From positions 1 to 36,520 of the forward strand of contig JACOEJ010000007.1 of assembly GCA_024998645.1 (NCBI GenBank): a stretch of 36,520 nt of DNA, given 5' to 3'. The notes beneath the pieces are model-generated. The model ran no database searches and was not told the origin of the DNA. It was given only the letters and a program-made list of their open reading frames with translations. Positions 1 to 9,460 of the stretch are shown one piece after another (positions within the stretch are counted from its first letter, which is position 1; each line of letters starts with the position of its first letter). Source of the stretch: Nitrospira sp. Its GTDB lineage: Bacteria; Nitrospirota; Nitrospiria; Nitrospirales; Nitrospiraceae. Position numbers and translations under genes: made by a program.

Positions 1-56
1 TCCGCGAGGGCGGCAAGACGGTCGGCTCCGGCGTGGTCACCGAGATTCTGGCGTAG
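1..56 (+). CDS. tuf: Elongation factor Tu, C-terminal end (partial)
   Basis: Only the last 17 codons are in the window, read in the frame starting at base 3 and ending at the TAG at 54-56. They encode REGGKTVGSGVVTEILA, the typical C-terminus of bacterial EF-Tu, the GTPase that delivers aminoacyl-tRNA to the ribosome. Its position directly before rpsJ matches the usual str-to-S10 operon junction. A second tuf copy elsewhere in the genome is possible but cannot be judged here. Confidence 0.9.
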   Translation, partial: REGGKTVGSGVVTEILA

Positions 57-92
57 AGCAGTTTTTTTAGCCGATAGAATGGGGAGTTGAGC

Positions 93-404
93 GTGAAGGT
101 TGATCAAAGAATCAGGATCCGGTTACGCGGATTTGACTACCGTGTGCTCGATCAATCGGTGGCGGAAATTGTCGAGACGGTCAGGCGTAGTGGGGCGAAA
201 GTTGTCGGCCCTATTCCTTTGCCAACCAAGATCGAGAAATTTACCGTGCAGAGATCGACGCACGTTGACAAGAAGTCCCGCGAGCAGTTTGAAATGCGGA
301 CGCATAAGCGGCTTCTCGATATCATGCAGCCTACTCCGGAGACGATGGATTCGCTCATGAAGCTGAATCTTGCGGCTGGAGTGGACGTCGAAATCAAGTT
401 GTGA
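93..404 (+). CDS. rpsJ: 30S ribosomal protein S10 (NusE)
   Basis: S10 sits in the 30S head and also acts as NusE in transcription antitermination with NusB. The protein opens [20 protein letters not shown], the S10 signature, and is 103 aa from the GTG at 93, the same length as the E. coli protein. A TTG at 87 is in frame, but GGGGAG at 81-86 would then touch the start codon. The GTG at 93 leaves a normal 6-base spacer and is preferred. First gene of the S10 cluster here, about 36 bases after tuf. Confidence 0.96.
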   Translation: MKVDQRIRIRLRGFDYRVLDQSVAEIVETVRRSGAKVVGPIPLPTKIEKFTVQRSTHVDKKSREQFEMRTHKRLLDIMQPTPETMDSLMKLNLAAGVDVEIKL

Positions 405-433
405 CATCGGGTTTGATTGAAGGGTTGAACGAG

Positions 434-1054
434 ATGACAAACGGGTTGCTAGGGAAAAAATTAGGGATGACGCAGGTGTTTGACGAGACCCGTCTGACTC
501 CTGTCACGGTGATTGAGGCTGGCCCATGCCGCGTCGTCACGATCAAGACCAAAGAGCGCGATGGCTATGAAGCGGTTCAGCTTTCCTATGGGGAAGTCAA
601 AGAGCGAAAGCTTTCCAAGGCAGAGTTGGGGCACTTGAAAAAGCAGCAAGCACCGGCAAGCCGAGTGCTTCGTGAGTTTGAGAAAGTTGGAGATGTTACG
701 GTCGGCGACTCCGTCACGGTCGGCATGTTTAAGAAGGGTGACTGGGTTGATGTCGTGGGCGTCTCGAAGGGTAAGGGGTTTCAGGGAGTTGTGAAGCGCC
801 ATAATTATGCAGGCGGTCCTGAATCTCATGGTTCAATGTTTCATCGTCATCCCGGTTCCATGGGCGCGAGTTCGTATCCATCCCGCGTCTGGAAGGGTAA
901 GACGTTGCCTGGTCATATGGGTGCTGAACGTGTCACGGTTCAAAGGCTGAAAGTTGTGGATTCAAGGCCTGAGGAAAATTTGCTTTTCGTTCGCGGTGCT
1001 ATTCCGGGTGCGACGAATGGTCTTATTGTCGTCAGAAAGTCGAAGAAGGGTTAG
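434..1054 (+). CDS. rplC: 50S ribosomal protein L3
   Basis: L3 is an early-assembling 50S protein that reaches towards the peptidyl-transferase centre. From the ATG at 434 the product is 206 aa and starts [16 protein letters not shown], as in the family. The internal loop with [14 protein letters not shown] and the following [11 protein letters not shown] stretch is the conserved rRNA-penetrating part. An in-frame GTG at 401 overlaps the rpsJ stop and would add 11 unconserved residues, so it is not used. A GAAGGG-like ribosome site lies about 9 bases before the ATG. Confidence 0.96.
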   Translation: MTNGLLGKKLGMTQVFDETRLTPVTVIEAGPCRVVTIKTKERDGYEAVQLSYGEVKERKLSKAELGHLKKQQAPASRVLREFEKVGDVTVGDSVTVGMFKKGDWVDVVGVSKGKGFQGVVKRHNYAGGPESHGSMFHRHPGSMGASSYPSRVWKGKTLPGHMGAERVTVQRLKVVDSRPEENLLFVRGAIPGATNGLIVVRKSKKG

Positions 1055-1057
1055 GAC

Positions 1058-1681
1058 ATGCCCACGGTCGATGTCGTAGATTTGCACAGTAAGAAAGTCG
1101 GAACGGTTGACTTGCCGCAGGCGGTATTCGGGTGTGAGCCTCGTGCATCCTTGGTTCACGAAGCTGTCGTCATGCAGCGGGCCTGTGAGCGCCAGGGAAC
1201 GGCGTCGACGTTGCGTCGCGGTGAAGTCAGTGGATCAGGGAAGAAGCCTTGGAAGCAGAAGCATACTGGGCGGGCCCGCGCCGGGTCGGTGCGTTCCCCT
1301 GTATGGAGGCACGGCGGGAGCGTGTTCGGTCCGAAGCCGCGCAGCTACGCCTACACGATGCCGAAAAAGAAATATCGTGCGGCGTTGCAAAGCGCATTGT
1401 CGGCTAAACTGATTGATGGAAAAGTCATTGTTGTTTCTGATTTCGCTCTTGAACAGCCGAAGACGAAGTTGCTGGCAAAGGCATTAGATCAATTTGGATT
1501 GGGGGAAACTGCCTTGCTGGTGGCAGCGGATACGCAAGCCGCAATGCTCCAGGCGGCTCGTAATCTGTCCTCCGTTAAAGTGGTCAGTGCTGATCAGCTG
1601 AATGTCTATGATGTCGTTCGGGCTGGCGTGGTGGTGATTCATGAGCGAGAGCTTGCCCGTGTGACAGAGGTGTGGTCATGA
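1058..1681 (+). CDS. rplD: 50S ribosomal protein L4
   Basis: L4 binds 23S rRNA domain I and lines the exit tunnel. In Proteobacteria it also autoregulates the S10 operon. The product is 207 aa. The long basic loop (about residues 45-95, with SGSGKKPWKQKHTGRARAG) is the tunnel extension typical of the family. It starts three bases after rplC and its stop overlaps the rplW start. No S10 leader is in this window, so L4 autoregulation cannot be assessed. Confidence 0.96.
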   Translation: MPTVDVVDLHSKKVGTVDLPQAVFGCEPRASLVHEAVVMQRACERQGTASTLRRGEVSGSGKKPWKQKHTGRARAGSVRSPVWRHGGSVFGPKPRSYAYTMPKKKYRAALQSALSAKLIDGKVIVVSDFALEQPKTKLLAKALDQFGLGETALLVAADTQAAMLQAARNLSSVKVVSADQLNVYDVVRAGVVVIHERELARVTEVWS

Positions 1682-1971
1682 AGCTCGATATGCATGCGGT
1701 GCTGGTGCAGCCATTGTTGACGGAAAAGTTAACGTCCATTCGTGAGACGACGAATACCGTCGGGTTTATTGTTCATCCGGATGCAAATCGGGTGCAGATT
1801 AAGCAGGCCGTCGAGACTTTGCTGAAGGTAAAAGTTGAGCGAGTTAATGTGATGAATGTCTTGGGGAAGGTCAAGCGTCTTGGCCGCTTCTCTGGTAAGC
1901 GATCTGATTGGAAGAAAGCATTCGTCACGTTGAAAAAGGGCGAAAAGCTTGAAATGTACGAGAGTGCATAG
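1678..1971 (+). CDS. rplW: 50S ribosomal protein L23
   Basis: L23 lies at the tunnel exit and docks trigger factor and SRP. From the ATG at 1678 it is 97 aa, with the family pattern VLVQPLLTEK near the N-terminus and a central NRVQIKQAVETLLKVKVERVN strand-helix. The ATG overlaps the rplD TGA (ATGA), and AGAGG at 1666-1670 gives a 7-base spacer. The upstream in-frame GTG at 1672 adds only two residues and has worse spacing. Confidence 0.95.
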   Translation: MKLDMHAVLVQPLLTEKLTSIRETTNTVGFIVHPDANRVQIKQAVETLLKVKVERVNVMNVLGKVKRLGRFSGKRSDWKKAFVTLKKGEKLEMYESA

Positions 1972-1995
1972 GGTTGAGGGAAGGTAGGACTTCGT

Positions 1996-2838
1996 ATGGG
2001 ATTGAAAACATATAAGCCAACGTCTGCAGGCCGTCGCGGAATGACCGCCGTCACGACTGAAGACTTGACAAAGAAGAAGCCCGAAAAGTCTCTGACGGCT
2101 TTCCATCATCGAAGTGGTGGGCGCAATACGGATGGCCATATGACCGTCCGCTTTCGTGGGGGCGGTCACAAGCGGTTGTATCGAAAGATCGATTTTAAGC
2201 GTGATAAGGTCGGGATTCCTGCGAAGGTTGTCTCGATTGAATACGATCCGAATCGCTCTGCCCGCATTGCTTTGTTGAATTATGTCGATGGTGAGAAACG
2301 GTATATTCTGGCTCCCGTTGGTTTGACGGTGGGTTTGACGGTGCAGTCCGGGGTCAACTCAGAAGTTCGGCCTGGGAACGCGCTTCCGCTCTCAAGTATG
2401 CCATTGGGAACGACCATTCATAATATCGAATTAAAGGTCGGTAAGGGTGGCCAGCTGATTCGAAGTGCCGGTGGATCTGCGCAGGTCATGGGGCGCGATG
2501 GCGACTATGTTCAGATTCGTCTGAAGTCCGGAGAAATGCGGAAGGTCTTATCGGCCTGTATGGCGACGGTCGGTCAGGTCGGCAATGTCGATCACGAAAA
2601 CGTGAGCGTCGGGAAGGCTGGCCGGACTCGATGGAAGGGGAAACGTCCCCACGTCCGTGGTGTGGTCATGAACCCGGTAGATCATCCTCATGGTGGAGGA
2701 GAGGGTAAGTCTGGTCAGGGTAATCCTCATCCCGTGTCCCCATGGGGGCAGCCGACCAAGGGCTACAAGACGAGACAGAATAAGAAAACGGATAAGTTCA
2801 TTATCGCGCGACGTAAGTCAGGGGTACGCAATGGCTAG
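1996..2838 (+). CDS. rplB: 50S ribosomal protein L2
   Basis: L2 is a primary 23S rRNA binder needed for subunit association and peptidyl transfer. The 280-aa product has the N-terminal OB-like domain and the C-terminal SH3-like domain. The highly conserved segment [14 protein letters not shown] contains His230, equivalent to the functionally important His of E. coli L2. A GGTAGGA ribosome site precedes the ATG. The end overlaps rpsS by 8 bases, indicating coupled translation. Confidence 0.97.
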   Translation: MGLKTYKPTSAGRRGMTAVTTEDLTKKKPEKSLTAFHHRSGGRNTDGHMTVRFRGGGHKRLYRKIDFKRDKVGIPAKVVSIEYDPNRSARIALLNYVDGEKRYILAPVGLTVGLTVQSGVNSEVRPGNALPLSSMPLGTTIHNIELKVGKGGQLIRSAGGSAQVMGRDGDYVQIRLKSGEMRKVLSACMATVGQVGNVDHENVSVGKAGRTRWKGKRPHVRGVVMNPVDHPHGGGEGKSGQGNPHPVSPWGQPTKGYKTRQNKKTDKFIIARRKSGVRNG

Positions 2839-3118
2839 ATCAATTAGTAAGGGCGCTTTCGTCGATGATCATTTGCTGAAGAAAGTCGAGCATATGAATG
2901 AGACGAAGGATCGGAAGATTATCAAGACCTGGTCGCGCCGTTCGACGGTGATTCCCGATATGATCGGGCACACGCTTGCGGTGCACAACGGGAAGAAGTT
3001 TATCCCGGTCTTTGTGACTGAAAATATGGTTGGTCATAAACTCGGTGAGTTCGCTCCGACTCGGTTTTTTAAGGGACACGGTCAGGCTAAGACAGAAAAG
3101 GCTGTTGCGCTCAAGTAG
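2831..3118 (+). CDS. rpsS: 30S ribosomal protein S19
   Basis: S19 forms a heterodimer with S13 in the 30S head near the A site. From the ATG at 2831, which overlaps the end of rplB, it is 95 aa and starts [18 protein letters not shown]. The typical [24 protein letters not shown] core and the [15 protein letters not shown] end are both present. The same frame stays open upstream to 2690, inside rplB, but that part is not S19-like. Confidence 0.96.
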   Translation: MARSISKGAFVDDHLLKKVEHMNETKDRKIIKTWSRRSTVIPDMIGHTLAVHNGKKFIPVFVTENMVGHKLGEFAPTRFFKGHGQAKTEKAVALK

Positions 3119-3169
3119 TCTGTCGGTCTGGTCGGCAGCTCGCTCGGCGAATGGGTAAAGGATAAGGAT

Positions 3170-3532
3170 ATGACTGAAGCACGTGCGATTCTCAGATTTG
3201 TTCGGGTGGCTCCTCGGAAAGCTCGGCCGGTCATCGACATGATTCGCGGTCAGCAGGTTCCTCAGGCGCTCGCGATGTTGAAACTCACGCCTCGGCAAGC
3301 GGCGCGTGTCGTTGAGAAAATTCTCCGCTCTGCGGTGGCTAATGCCGAGCAGAAAGAAATGGGCGATAGCGATTCGATGGTAATTTCGAAGGCTTTTGTG
3401 AATGGCGGCCCGACATTAAAGCGTTTCAGGGCTCGTTCGCAGGGCCGTGCGAATTCGATTCATAAGCGCACGAGTCATATTACTGTGGTTGTCGCCGCGC
3501 CATCGCTCGGCGATGCGAAGAAGTCAGCGTAA
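3170..3532 (+). CDS. rplV: 50S ribosomal protein L22
   Basis: L22 lines the peptide exit tunnel, and its beta-hairpin loop is a known site of macrolide resistance changes. The 120-aa product has the [17 protein letters not shown] start of the family and the C-terminal hairpin [36 protein letters not shown] ribosome site precedes the ATG. A 51-base spacer after rpsS is one of the longer gaps in this part of the cluster. Confidence 0.96.
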   Translation: MTEARAILRFVRVAPRKARPVIDMIRGQQVPQALAMLKLTPRQAARVVEKILRSAVANAEQKEMGDSDSMVISKAFVNGGPTLKRFRARSQGRANSIHKRTSHITVVVAAPSLGDAKKSA

Positions 3533-3574
3533 CAACGATCACCATCTAGCTAGGGCAGACTGAGGCAAGACTTT

Positions 3575-4246
3575 ATGGGTCAGAAAACACATCCAATCGG
3601 GTACCGGCTTGGTTACAACGTCACGTGGAATTCTCGGTGGTATGCCGGGAAGGATTACGCCAAGCTTCTCCATCAGGACATCAAGATTCGTAAGGTCGTG
3701 AAGGCCAGGCTGTTTCATGCCGGTGTCTCGAAGGTTGAGATTGAGCGTTCTGGCGACCAGACTCGCGTGATTATTCACACGGCGCGCCCGGGCATCATCA
3801 TCGGCCGGAAGGGTGCTGAGGTCGATAAGCTCAAGGCAGATCTTGAGAAGCAGTACGGCGGCCAGGTCTATATCACGGTGAAGGAAATCAAGAAGCCTGA
3901 GCTGGATGCCCAGCTGGTGAGTGAGAATGTTGCCACGCAGCTCGAAAAGCGGGTTGCGTTTCGCCGGGCGATGAAGCGCAGTGTACAGTCCGCGCTTCGA
4001 CTGGGCGCGCAGGGCATTAAGATTATGGTGGCGGGACGTCTGGGCGGGGCGGAAATCGCCCGCACCGAGTGGTATCGCGAAGGTCGAGTGCCGCTACATA
4101 CGCTTCGTGCCAATATCGATTACGGGTTTGCTGAAGCGCATACAACCATGGGACAGATCGGTGTGAAAACGTGGCTCTTCAAGGGAGAGTTGCTGCCAGC
4201 TCAACCGGTCAAGTCAGATTCATTTCTCGAACGGCGGCTCGGGTAA
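3575..4246 (+). CDS. rpsC: 30S ribosomal protein S3
   Basis: S3 lies at the mRNA entry site and has helicase activity on incoming mRNA. The 223-aa product starts [14 protein letters not shown]. It has a type II KH domain with the GRKG loop at residues 77-80, then the C-terminal domain with [25 protein letters not shown]. The last codons overlap the AAGGAG ribosome site of rplP. Confidence 0.97.
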   Translation: MGQKTHPIGYRLGYNVTWNSRWYAGKDYAKLLHQDIKIRKVVKARLFHAGVSKVEIERSGDQTRVIIHTARPGIIIGRKGAEVDKLKADLEKQYGGQVYITVKEIKKPELDAQLVSENVATQLEKRVAFRRAMKRSVQSALRLGAQGIKIMVAGRLGGAEIARTEWYREGRVPLHTLRANIDYGFAEAHTTMGQIGVKTWLFKGELLPAQPVKSDSFLERRLG

Positions 4247-4258
4247 GGAGAACGCACT

Positions 4259-4672
4259 GTGTTAGCGCCAAAGAAAGTCAAGTTTAGAAAGATGCAAAAG
4301 GGCCGTATGCGAGGCAAGGCCTATCGCGGCGGTCAGATTACACTCGGTGAATTTGGCCTTAAGGCGCTTGAGCCTGGATGGGTTACCAGCCGGCAGATTG
4401 AAGCCGCACGTATTGCCATTACTCGTTTTGTGAAACGTGGTGGTCAGGTGTGGACGAGAATTTTCCCGGATAAGCCGATTACCAAGAAACCGGCGGAAAC
4501 TCGAATGGGTAAAGGTAAAGGAAACCCTGAGTATTGGGTGGCCGTTGTGAAGCCTGGACGTATTTTGTATGAAATGGATGGCGTTCCATTGGATGTGGCG
4601 AAGGAAGCCTTCCGCCTCGCGTCGCACAAGTTGCCGGTAGCCACCAAATGCGTTGCCCGTGGTGAATTTTAA
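4259..4672 (+). CDS. rplP: 50S ribosomal protein L16
   Basis: L16 organises the A-site region of the 50S subunit. The 137-aa protein starts with GTG at 4259, 8 bases after AAGGAG (4245-4250). It shows the family pattern [18 protein letters not shown], a central [24 protein letters not shown] loop, and the C-terminal [16 protein letters not shown]. The GTG start is supported by spacing and by the normal family length. Confidence 0.96.
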   Translation: MLAPKKVKFRKMQKGRMRGKAYRGGQITLGEFGLKALEPGWVTSRQIEAARIAITRFVKRGGQVWTRIFPDKPITKKPAETRMGKGKGNPEYWVAVVKPGRILYEMDGVPLDVAKEAFRLASHKLPVATKCVARGEF

Positions 4673-4705
4673 TCAGGTCTCATAGCGGTCCGAGGAGTAG
4701 GTGAC

Positions 4706-4915
4706 ATGGCGTTGGATTTGAAAGAGTTGCGGCAGTTGACGGCCCCGGAGTTGGTCGAGAAGGAAAAGCAGTTGGTGCAAGAGTTATTCAACTTGCGCTT
4801 TCAGCTGGGCACTGGACGGCTGGAGAATCCGATGCAGATCAGGAAGACCAAACGTGAGATTGCTCGGGTGAAGACCGTTTTGCAGGAAGTCTCTCAGGCT
4901 GAGACGAAAGGGTAA
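4706..4915 (+). CDS. rpmC: 50S ribosomal protein L29
   Basis: L29 is a small helical hairpin near the tunnel exit, next to L23. The 69-aa product has the family motif pattern [23 protein letters not shown] followed by [33 protein letters not shown] before the ATG is a good ribosome site. It lies between rplP and rpsQ as expected. Confidence 0.95.
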   Translation: MALDLKELRQLTAPELVEKEKQLVQELFNLRFQLGTGRLENPMQIRKTKREIARVKTVLQEVSQAETKG

Positions 4916-4927
4916 GGGGTTCTGATT

Positions 4928-5191
4928 ATGTCTGATGCTGTCAAGAAGCGCGAGTGGGTTGGCCGAGTGTTGAGCAATAAGATGAATAAGACCGTTGTGG
5001 TCTCCGTTGAACGCTCAGTGACGCACCCGCTGTATCGCAAGGTCCTGCGGAGAATCTCGAAGTTCAAAGCACACGATGAACAGAATGTCTGTAAGATTGG
5101 CGACCGTGTGCGCATGGTTGAGACCCGTCCGATCAGCAAGGACAAGCATTGGCGTGTGGTCGAGGTGATTCAGAAGGGTCGAGCAGAATAG
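4928..5191 (+). CDS. rpsQ: 30S ribosomal protein S17
   Basis: S17 is a primary 16S rRNA binder with an OB fold. The 87-aa product has the signature [18 protein letters not shown] and the downstream [23 protein letters not shown] segment. An AAGGGG ribosome site overlaps the rpmC stop region. Twelve bases separate it from rpmC. Confidence 0.95.
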   Translation: MSDAVKKREWVGRVLSNKMNKTVVVSVERSVTHPLYRKVLRRISKFKAHDEQNVCKIGDRVRMVETRPISKDKHWRVVEVIQKGRAE

Positions 5192-5232
5192 TTTGATGTG
5201 GTTTGACTCCAAGGTAAGGAAAGAGCGCTAGC

Positions 5233-5601
5233 ATGATTCAGAACTATAGCTATATGGATGTGGCGGATAACTCCGGTGCGAAGCAGGCGATGTGCTTCCA
5301 TGTCTTCGGAGGGACGCGTCGTCGGTATGCGTCCTTGGGGGACATCGTTGTTGTCGCGGTGAAGGAAGCTATCCCGCATGCCAGCGTCAAAAAAGGCGAT
5401 GTCAGTCGTGCGGTGATTGTGCGGACCACTAAGGAAGTTCGACGTGAAGACGGTTCCTACATCAAGTTTGATCGAAATGCCTGTGTCTTGATCAACAAAG
5501 AAGGGGAACCGATCGGGACTCGCATTTTCGGTCCGGTCGCACGTGAATTGCGTTGGAAGAAATTTATGAAGATCATCTCCCTGGCACCTGAAGTGCTGTA
5601 G
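5233..5601 (+). CDS. rplN: 50S ribosomal protein L14
   Basis: L14 forms intersubunit bridge B8 and is the binding site for the silencing factor RsfS. The product is 122 aa, the standard length. It starts [21 protein letters not shown] and has the conserved [13 protein letters not shown] and RRKDG-like [18 protein letters not shown] stretches. It opens the classical spc-operon gene order (rplN-rplX-rplE). Confidence 0.97.
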   Translation: MIQNYSYMDVADNSGAKQAMCFHVFGGTRRRYASLGDIVVVAVKEAIPHASVKKGDVSRAVIVRTTKEVRREDGSYIKFDRNACVLINKEGEPIGTRIFGPVARELRWKKFMKIISLAPEVL

Positions 5602-5607
5602 GGACAC

Positions 5608-5952
5608 GTGGTGGGGGTTGTCGTGCAAGCACTTCGGAAAAGCAGAATTCGAAAAGGCGATACGGTCGTCGTGATCACGGGGCGTGAGCGAGGAAAGTCC
5701 GGGAAGGTCTTGTCTGTAGACTTGACGGCCGGCAAGGTGATTGTGGAAAAGCTGAATATCATCAAGCGCCATACCAAGCCGAACCAAAAGATCAAGCAGG
5801 GCGGAATCCTTGAGCGAGAGGCTCCGCTGGCGATCTCCAATGTCATGTATGTCTGTCCCGTGACGCAAAAGCCGACGCGTGTGGGTATTCGTAGGCTTGA
5901 GGACGGTCGGCGGGCACGGTTCAGTAAGAAATCGAACGAGACTTTCGAGTAG
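5608..5952 (+). CDS. rplX: 50S ribosomal protein L24
   Basis: L24 initiates 50S assembly by binding the 5' end of 23S rRNA. The KOW motif region [20 protein letters not shown] is clear, and the C-terminal part with [17 protein letters not shown] is typical. Three in-frame GTG codons compete as starts (5608, 5611, 5623). GTG 5608 gives 114 aa and follows the rplN stop closely. GTG 5623 gives 109 aa and has GGGGG six bases upstream. The start is therefore uncertain by five codons. Confidence 0.93.
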   Translation: MVGVVVQALRKSRIRKGDTVVVITGRERGKSGKVLSVDLTAGKVIVEKLNIIKRHTKPNQKIKQGGILEREAPLAISNVMYVCPVTQKPTRVGIRRLEDGRRARFSKKSNETFE

Positions 5953-5967
5953 TCTGAGGAGCACGGA

Positions 5968-6621
5968 ATGGCGAAGGTTGAAAAAGGTAAGGCAGGTAAA
6001 CCCTCCGAGCGAAAGTCCTCAAAGAAGGATGCGGAGGCTGCGCCTAAGCAATTAGACGAGAATAGTCATGAGTCTAGTTTTAAGCCGCGACTTCGTGATG
6101 CCTATCAGGAAAAAGTCATCCCGGCGCTCATGAAAGAGTTCGGGTATAAGAACGTGATGCAGGTTCCCAAGCTGGAGCGCATCGTACTCAACGTCGGAAT
6201 GGGTGAAGCCATTCAGAACGTGAAATTGCTTGAGAGTGCGGTTACCGAACTGGGGACCATTACCGGGCAGAAGCCCGTCGTCACGAGAGCGAAGAAGGCG
6301 ATCGCCGGATTCAAACTCAGACAGGGACTCCCGATTGGCGCGAAGGTCACATTACGAAGCCGTCGCATGTATGAATTTTTCGATCGGCTTGTGACGTTGG
6401 CCTTGCCGCGTATCCGTGATTTTCGCGGTGTCTCGCCGAAGGCATTCGATGGTCGTGGTAACTATACCTTGGGCGTGAAAGAGCAGTTGATATTCCCGGA
6501 AATTAAGTACGACGAAGTGGCCTCCATTCATGGTATGGATATCACGATTGTCACGACAGCGAAGACGAATGACGAAGGGAAGGCCTTGCTGAAACATCTC
6601 GGAATGCCGTTTCGGGCATAG
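5968..6621 (+). CDS. rplE: 50S ribosomal protein L5 with N-terminal extension
   Basis: L5 binds 5S rRNA and contacts P-site tRNA. The L5 core starts near residue 39 ([21 protein letters not shown]) and keeps [16 protein letters not shown], the [18 protein letters not shown] loop and the C-terminal [12 protein letters not shown]. The total of 217 aa exceeds the usual ~179 because of a charged, Lys/Glu-rich extension of about 38 residues. A GAGGAGC ribosome site sits 6 bases before the ATG at 5968, and no in-frame start exists near the core, so the extension looks genuine. Confidence 0.95.
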   Translation: MAKVEKGKAGKPSERKSSKKDAEAAPKQLDENSHESSFKPRLRDAYQEKVIPALMKEFGYKNVMQVPKLERIVLNVGMGEAIQNVKLLESAVTELGTITGQKPVVTRAKKAIAGFKLRQGLPIGAKVTLRSRRMYEFFDRLVTLALPRIRDFRGVSPKAFDGRGNYTLGVKEQLIFPEIKYDEVASIHGMDITIVTTAKTNDEGKALLKHLGMPFRA

Positions 6622-6663
6622 AGATTTCAGGCCTACGCACGTAACTGAGCAGAAGGAGTTCAT

Positions 6664-6849
6664 GTGTCACGTTTAGCGCTACGGAATAAAGCGGCGAAAA
6701 AGCCAAAGTTTTCGTGCCGATCGTATAATCGGTGCCCGTTGTGTGGTAGGGTGCGTGGCTTTTTAACTCGCTTTCACATGTGCAGAATTTGTTTCCGCCT
6801 CTTGAGCCTCCGCGGGGATATCCCTGGCGTGCGCAAGTCTAGTTGGTAG
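6664..6849 (+). CDS. rpsN: 30S ribosomal protein S14, zinc-binding type
   Basis: Short (61 aa) S14 of the zinc-ribbon kind, which sits in the 30S head. Cysteines occur as C24-x2-type pairs: the CPLC pair and the CRIC pair about 15 residues later, preceded by a further Cys in FSCRSYNRC. It starts with GTG at 6664, five bases after AAGGAG (6653-6658). The out-of-frame ATG at 6662 overlaps this start and is not used. Confidence 0.95.
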   Translation: MSRLALRNKAAKKPKFSCRSYNRCPLCGRVRGFLTRFHMCRICFRLLSLRGDIPGVRKSSW

Positions 6850-6895
6850 TGGCGGCAGCTCTGAGACCTTAGGACTGGAAAGAAAAGGGAATAGC

Positions 6896-7291
6896 ATGTT
6901 GACTGATCCAATTAGTGATCTTCTTGTTCGCCTCAGAAACGGTTCACAGCGCCGTCACGATACAGTGTCTGTCCCTGCCTCCAAGCTCAAGCGCGCCATT
7001 CTTGAGCTGCTCAAGCAAGAGGGCTATGTCCATGACATTGCTGACGCAGTACAGGACGGACATCCGGTGTTTACGGTGCAGATGCGCTATGTCAACGAAG
7101 GTCAGCCGATGATCACGGGTTTGCAGCGGATCAGTAAGCCTGGTCGTCGCGTGTATGTCGGCAGTAAGGATATCGCCAAAGTTAGAAACGGAATCGGAAT
7201 GGCGATTCTGTCGACTTCTAAAGGGATCATGACCGACCAGGAATCACGGAAGAATGGCCTGGGCGGTGAAGTGTTGTGCTCAGTCTGGTAG
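6896..7291 (+). CDS. rpsH: 30S ribosomal protein S8
   Basis: S8 is a central-domain 16S rRNA binder and the translational repressor of the spc operon in E. coli. The 131-aa product starts MLTDPISDLLVRLRNG and has the conserved C-terminal GIGMAILSTSKGIMTDQESRKNGLGGEVLC. A GAAAAGGGA ribosome site lies just upstream. No S8 target site was identified in this cluster. Confidence 0.96.
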   Translation: MLTDPISDLLVRLRNGSQRRHDTVSVPASKLKRAILELLKQEGYVHDIADAVQDGHPVFTVQMRYVNEGQPMITGLQRISKPGRRVYVGSKDIAKVRNGIGMAILSTSKGIMTDQESRKNGLGGEVLCSVW

Positions 7292-7316
7292 CAGCGTAAA
7301 GGACAAGGAAGAGAAC

Positions 7317-7853
7317 ATGTCGCGGATTGGGAAAATGCCGATTGCTATTCCTGCGGGAGTAGAAGTGAAAGTGGTGGGACCCAAGGTCTCGATCAAGGGT
7401 CCATTGGGAAAAATGGATTGGCCTCTTGAAGAGGGGCTTGGCGCCGTGGTTGAGAATGGCCAGCTGCTCGTCAATCGCTCGAGCGAAGATCGCAACGTGC
7501 GTGCTCTTCATGGTTTGGCTCGTGCCGAATTGAGCAATATGGTTCTGGGAGTCTCGAAGGGGTATGAGCGTTCATTGGAGATCACGGGGGTCGGTTACAA
7601 GGTGGCGCTCCAGGGTCGGACGATGAGCTTCAATGTTGGCTACATCAATCCCGTACTTTTTCAAATTCCTGCCGGGATCGAAGTCAAAGTCGACAAGCAG
7701 ACCCTCATCAATGTCAAGGGATTCGATAAGCGATTAGTCGGTCAGGTAGCGGCAAACTTGCGTGCGATCAAGCCCCCCGATGTGTATAAGCAAAAGGGTG
7801 TCCGGTTTATGGGCGAGGTCTTGCGTAAGAAAGAAGGGAAGACGGGGAAATAG
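7317..7853 (+). CDS. rplF: 50S ribosomal protein L6
   Basis: L6 lies near the sarcin-ricin loop and factor-binding site. From the ATG at 7317 it is 178 aa with the standard [17 protein letters not shown] start, two tandem L6 folds, and the C-terminal [17 protein letters not shown] signature. The frame is open upstream to 7254, inside rpsH, but those residues are not L6. AAGGAAGAGAAC provides the ribosome site. Confidence 0.96.
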   Translation: MSRIGKMPIAIPAGVEVKVVGPKVSIKGPLGKMDWPLEEGLGAVVENGQLLVNRSSEDRNVRALHGLARAELSNMVLGVSKGYERSLEITGVGYKVALQGRTMSFNVGYINPVLFQIPAGIEVKVDKQTLINVKGFDKRLVGQVAANLRAIKPPDVYKQKGVRFMGEVLRKKEGKTGK

Positions 7854-7861
7854 GGGCGACG

Positions 7862-8227
7862 ATGAATACTGCAGAAAAATCCAGACAACTCGAGCAAAGA
7901 AGACAGCGCGTTCGCAAGCGTGTAATCGGAACCACCGAGCGCCCACGGCTCAACGTGTTTCGAAGCCGCTCGCATATCTACGCACAGGTGATCAACGATT
8001 TGAATGGCTCAACTTTGGTTGCCGCCTCGTCGCTTGATAAAGACCTGAGGAAGACATTGAAGTCTACCGGCAGCATGGAGGCCGCAAAGGCGGTGGGCAA
8101 GCTGTTGGCCGATCGAGCAAAGGCGGCGAATGTTCTGACCGTCGTGTTTGATCGTGGTGGGCGTATGTATCATGGTCGAATTAAAGCCCTTGCCGAAGCT
8201 TCGCGCGAGGGTGGGCTCCAGTTTTAG
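7862..8227 (+). CDS. rplR: 50S ribosomal protein L18
   Basis: L18 binds 5S rRNA together with L5. The 121-aa product has a basic N-terminus, then [27 protein letters not shown] core and the ending [28 protein letters not shown], as in the family. It starts 8 bases after rplF. Confidence 0.96.
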   Translation: MNTAEKSRQLEQRRQRVRKRVIGTTERPRLNVFRSRSHIYAQVINDLNGSTLVAASSLDKDLRKTLKSTGSMEAAKAVGKLLADRAKAANVLTVVFDRGGRMYHGRIKALAEASREGGLQF

Positions 8228-8286
8228 AACGCTCACTCCTGTGAGTCCTGCCTGTTTCTGGTGGGAAGGAAGAAGAGAGGGATTGC

Positions 8287-8796
8287 GTGCGAGTTAATCC
8301 AGACGAATTGAACCTGAAGGACAAGGTCGTTTTTATCAACCGCGTGGCCAAGGTTGTCAAAGGCGGCAAGCGATTTAATTTCTGCGCTCTGGTAGTGGTC
8401 GGTGACGGCCATGGCTGGGTCGGCATTGGAAAAGGTAAGGCGGCTGAAGTGCCGGTGGCGATTTCCAAGGCTGTCGAACAGGCGAAGAAAAATCTCGTTC
8501 ATGTCTCGCTCAAGGGGGGGACGATCCCTCATGATGTGCATGGGCTGTTCGGTGCCGAGCATGTCCTCTTGAAGCCAGCCGTCGACGGTACCGGTATTAT
8601 TGCCGGTGGGGCCGTGCGTGCCGTTGTTGAAGCGGTTGGTGTGCACAATATCATTGCGAAGACGCTTGGCCGAGGCAATCCATTCAATACCGTTCGAGCC
8701 ACGTTGGCGGGCCTCAGCCAATTGCGCAATCCTGAGGAAGTGCTCAGACTCCGGCGAGAGGCGGCCGGTGAGCGGCTTGAAAGGGCAAGTGCGTAA
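8287..8796 (+). CDS. rpsE: 30S ribosomal protein S5
   Basis: S5 contributes to the mRNA entry pore and decoding accuracy. The 169-aa product shows the dsRBD-like N-terminal half ([19 protein letters not shown]) and the conserved GxGKAxE region ([16 protein letters not shown]). The C-terminal domain contains [22 protein letters not shown]. The start is a GTG after GGAAGAAGAGAGGG. The stop overlaps the rpmD start (TAATG). Confidence 0.96.
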   Translation: MRVNPDELNLKDKVVFINRVAKVVKGGKRFNFCALVVVGDGHGWVGIGKGKAAEVPVAISKAVEQAKKNLVHVSLKGGTIPHDVHGLFGAEHVLLKPAVDGTGIIAGGAVRAVVEAVGVHNIIAKTLGRGNPFNTVRATLAGLSQLRNPEEVLRLRREAAGERLERASA

Positions 8797-9014
8797 TGGT
8801 TACTGCAAAGACTGACAAGGCAACGAAGTCTACTGTTCCGGCCGTGCGTGTGACTCTGCGGCGGAGCCCGATTGGGACGCCCCAGACGCATCGGCTTGTG
8901 CTGCGTGGGCTTGGCCTCCGCCACATTCGACAAACAGCGGTTCATCCTGATACCCCACAGGTTCGTGGATTGATTAAGAAGGTTGGGTATCTGCTTGAGG
9001 TGGGGAAGCCATGA
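8796..9014 (+). CDS. rpmD: 50S ribosomal protein L30
   Basis: L30 is a small 50S protein. The 72-aa product carries the family core [42 protein letters not shown]. About 15 Thr/Lys-rich residues precede the usual start, making it a little longer than the common ~60 aa. It overlaps rpsE by one base and rplO by four, so its translation is probably coupled to both. Confidence 0.94.
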   Translation: MVTAKTDKATKSTVPAVRVTLRRSPIGTPQTHRLVLRGLGLRHIRQTAVHPDTPQVRGLIKKVGYLLEVGKP

Positions 9015-9460
9015 ATTTACACGATTTATCCCCGGCACGGGGTGCGAAGAAAAAGCGGAAGAGAATCGGCCGCGGCCCTGGATCCGGTCATGGAAAGACT
9101 GCGACGAAGGGACATAAGGGTATTAAGGCGCGTTCCGGCGGAGGCAAGAGACCTGGTTTCGAGGGCGGTCAAATGCCCTTGGTTCGTCGATTGCCGAAGT
9201 TCGGGTTCACGAACCCTTTTAGGACGGAATATAATGTTCTGAATCTGAAAAGCTTTGAAACCTGGACTGGTCCTTCAACTGTGACGCCGCAGGCGTTGGT
9301 TGACGCGGGGTTGGTCAAGCGCAAGCGTTTACAGATTAAGATTTTGGGGAACGGTGAGCTGACCAAGCCGTTGGTCATTCAGGCGCATAAATTTAGCGAA
9401 TCAGCCAAGGCCAAGATCCAAGCTGCCGGTGGTCGAGTCGAGGTTATCGGCGGTGCTTGA
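9011..9460 (+). CDS. rplO: 50S ribosomal protein L15
   Basis: L15 is a late-assembly 50S protein. The 149-aa product begins [20 protein letters not shown] and has the Gly/Lys-rich rRNA-binding tail [18 protein letters not shown]. The C-terminal domain ends [25 protein letters not shown]. The ATG overlaps the rpmD stop, and its own end overlaps secY by 8 bases when GTG 9453 is used. Confidence 0.96.
   Translation: MNLHDLSPARGAKKKRKRIGRGPGSGHGKTATKGHKGIKARSGGGKRPGFEGGQMPLVRRLPKFGFTNPFRTEYNVLNLKSFETWTGPSTVTPQALVDAGLVKRKRLQIKILGNGELTKPLVIQAHKFSESAKAKIQAAGGRVEVIGGA

Noticed and set aside
5170..5964. 264-codon open frame on the minus strand
   Set aside because: Antisense to rplN and rplX; His/Arg/Pro-rich composition typical of shadow frames.
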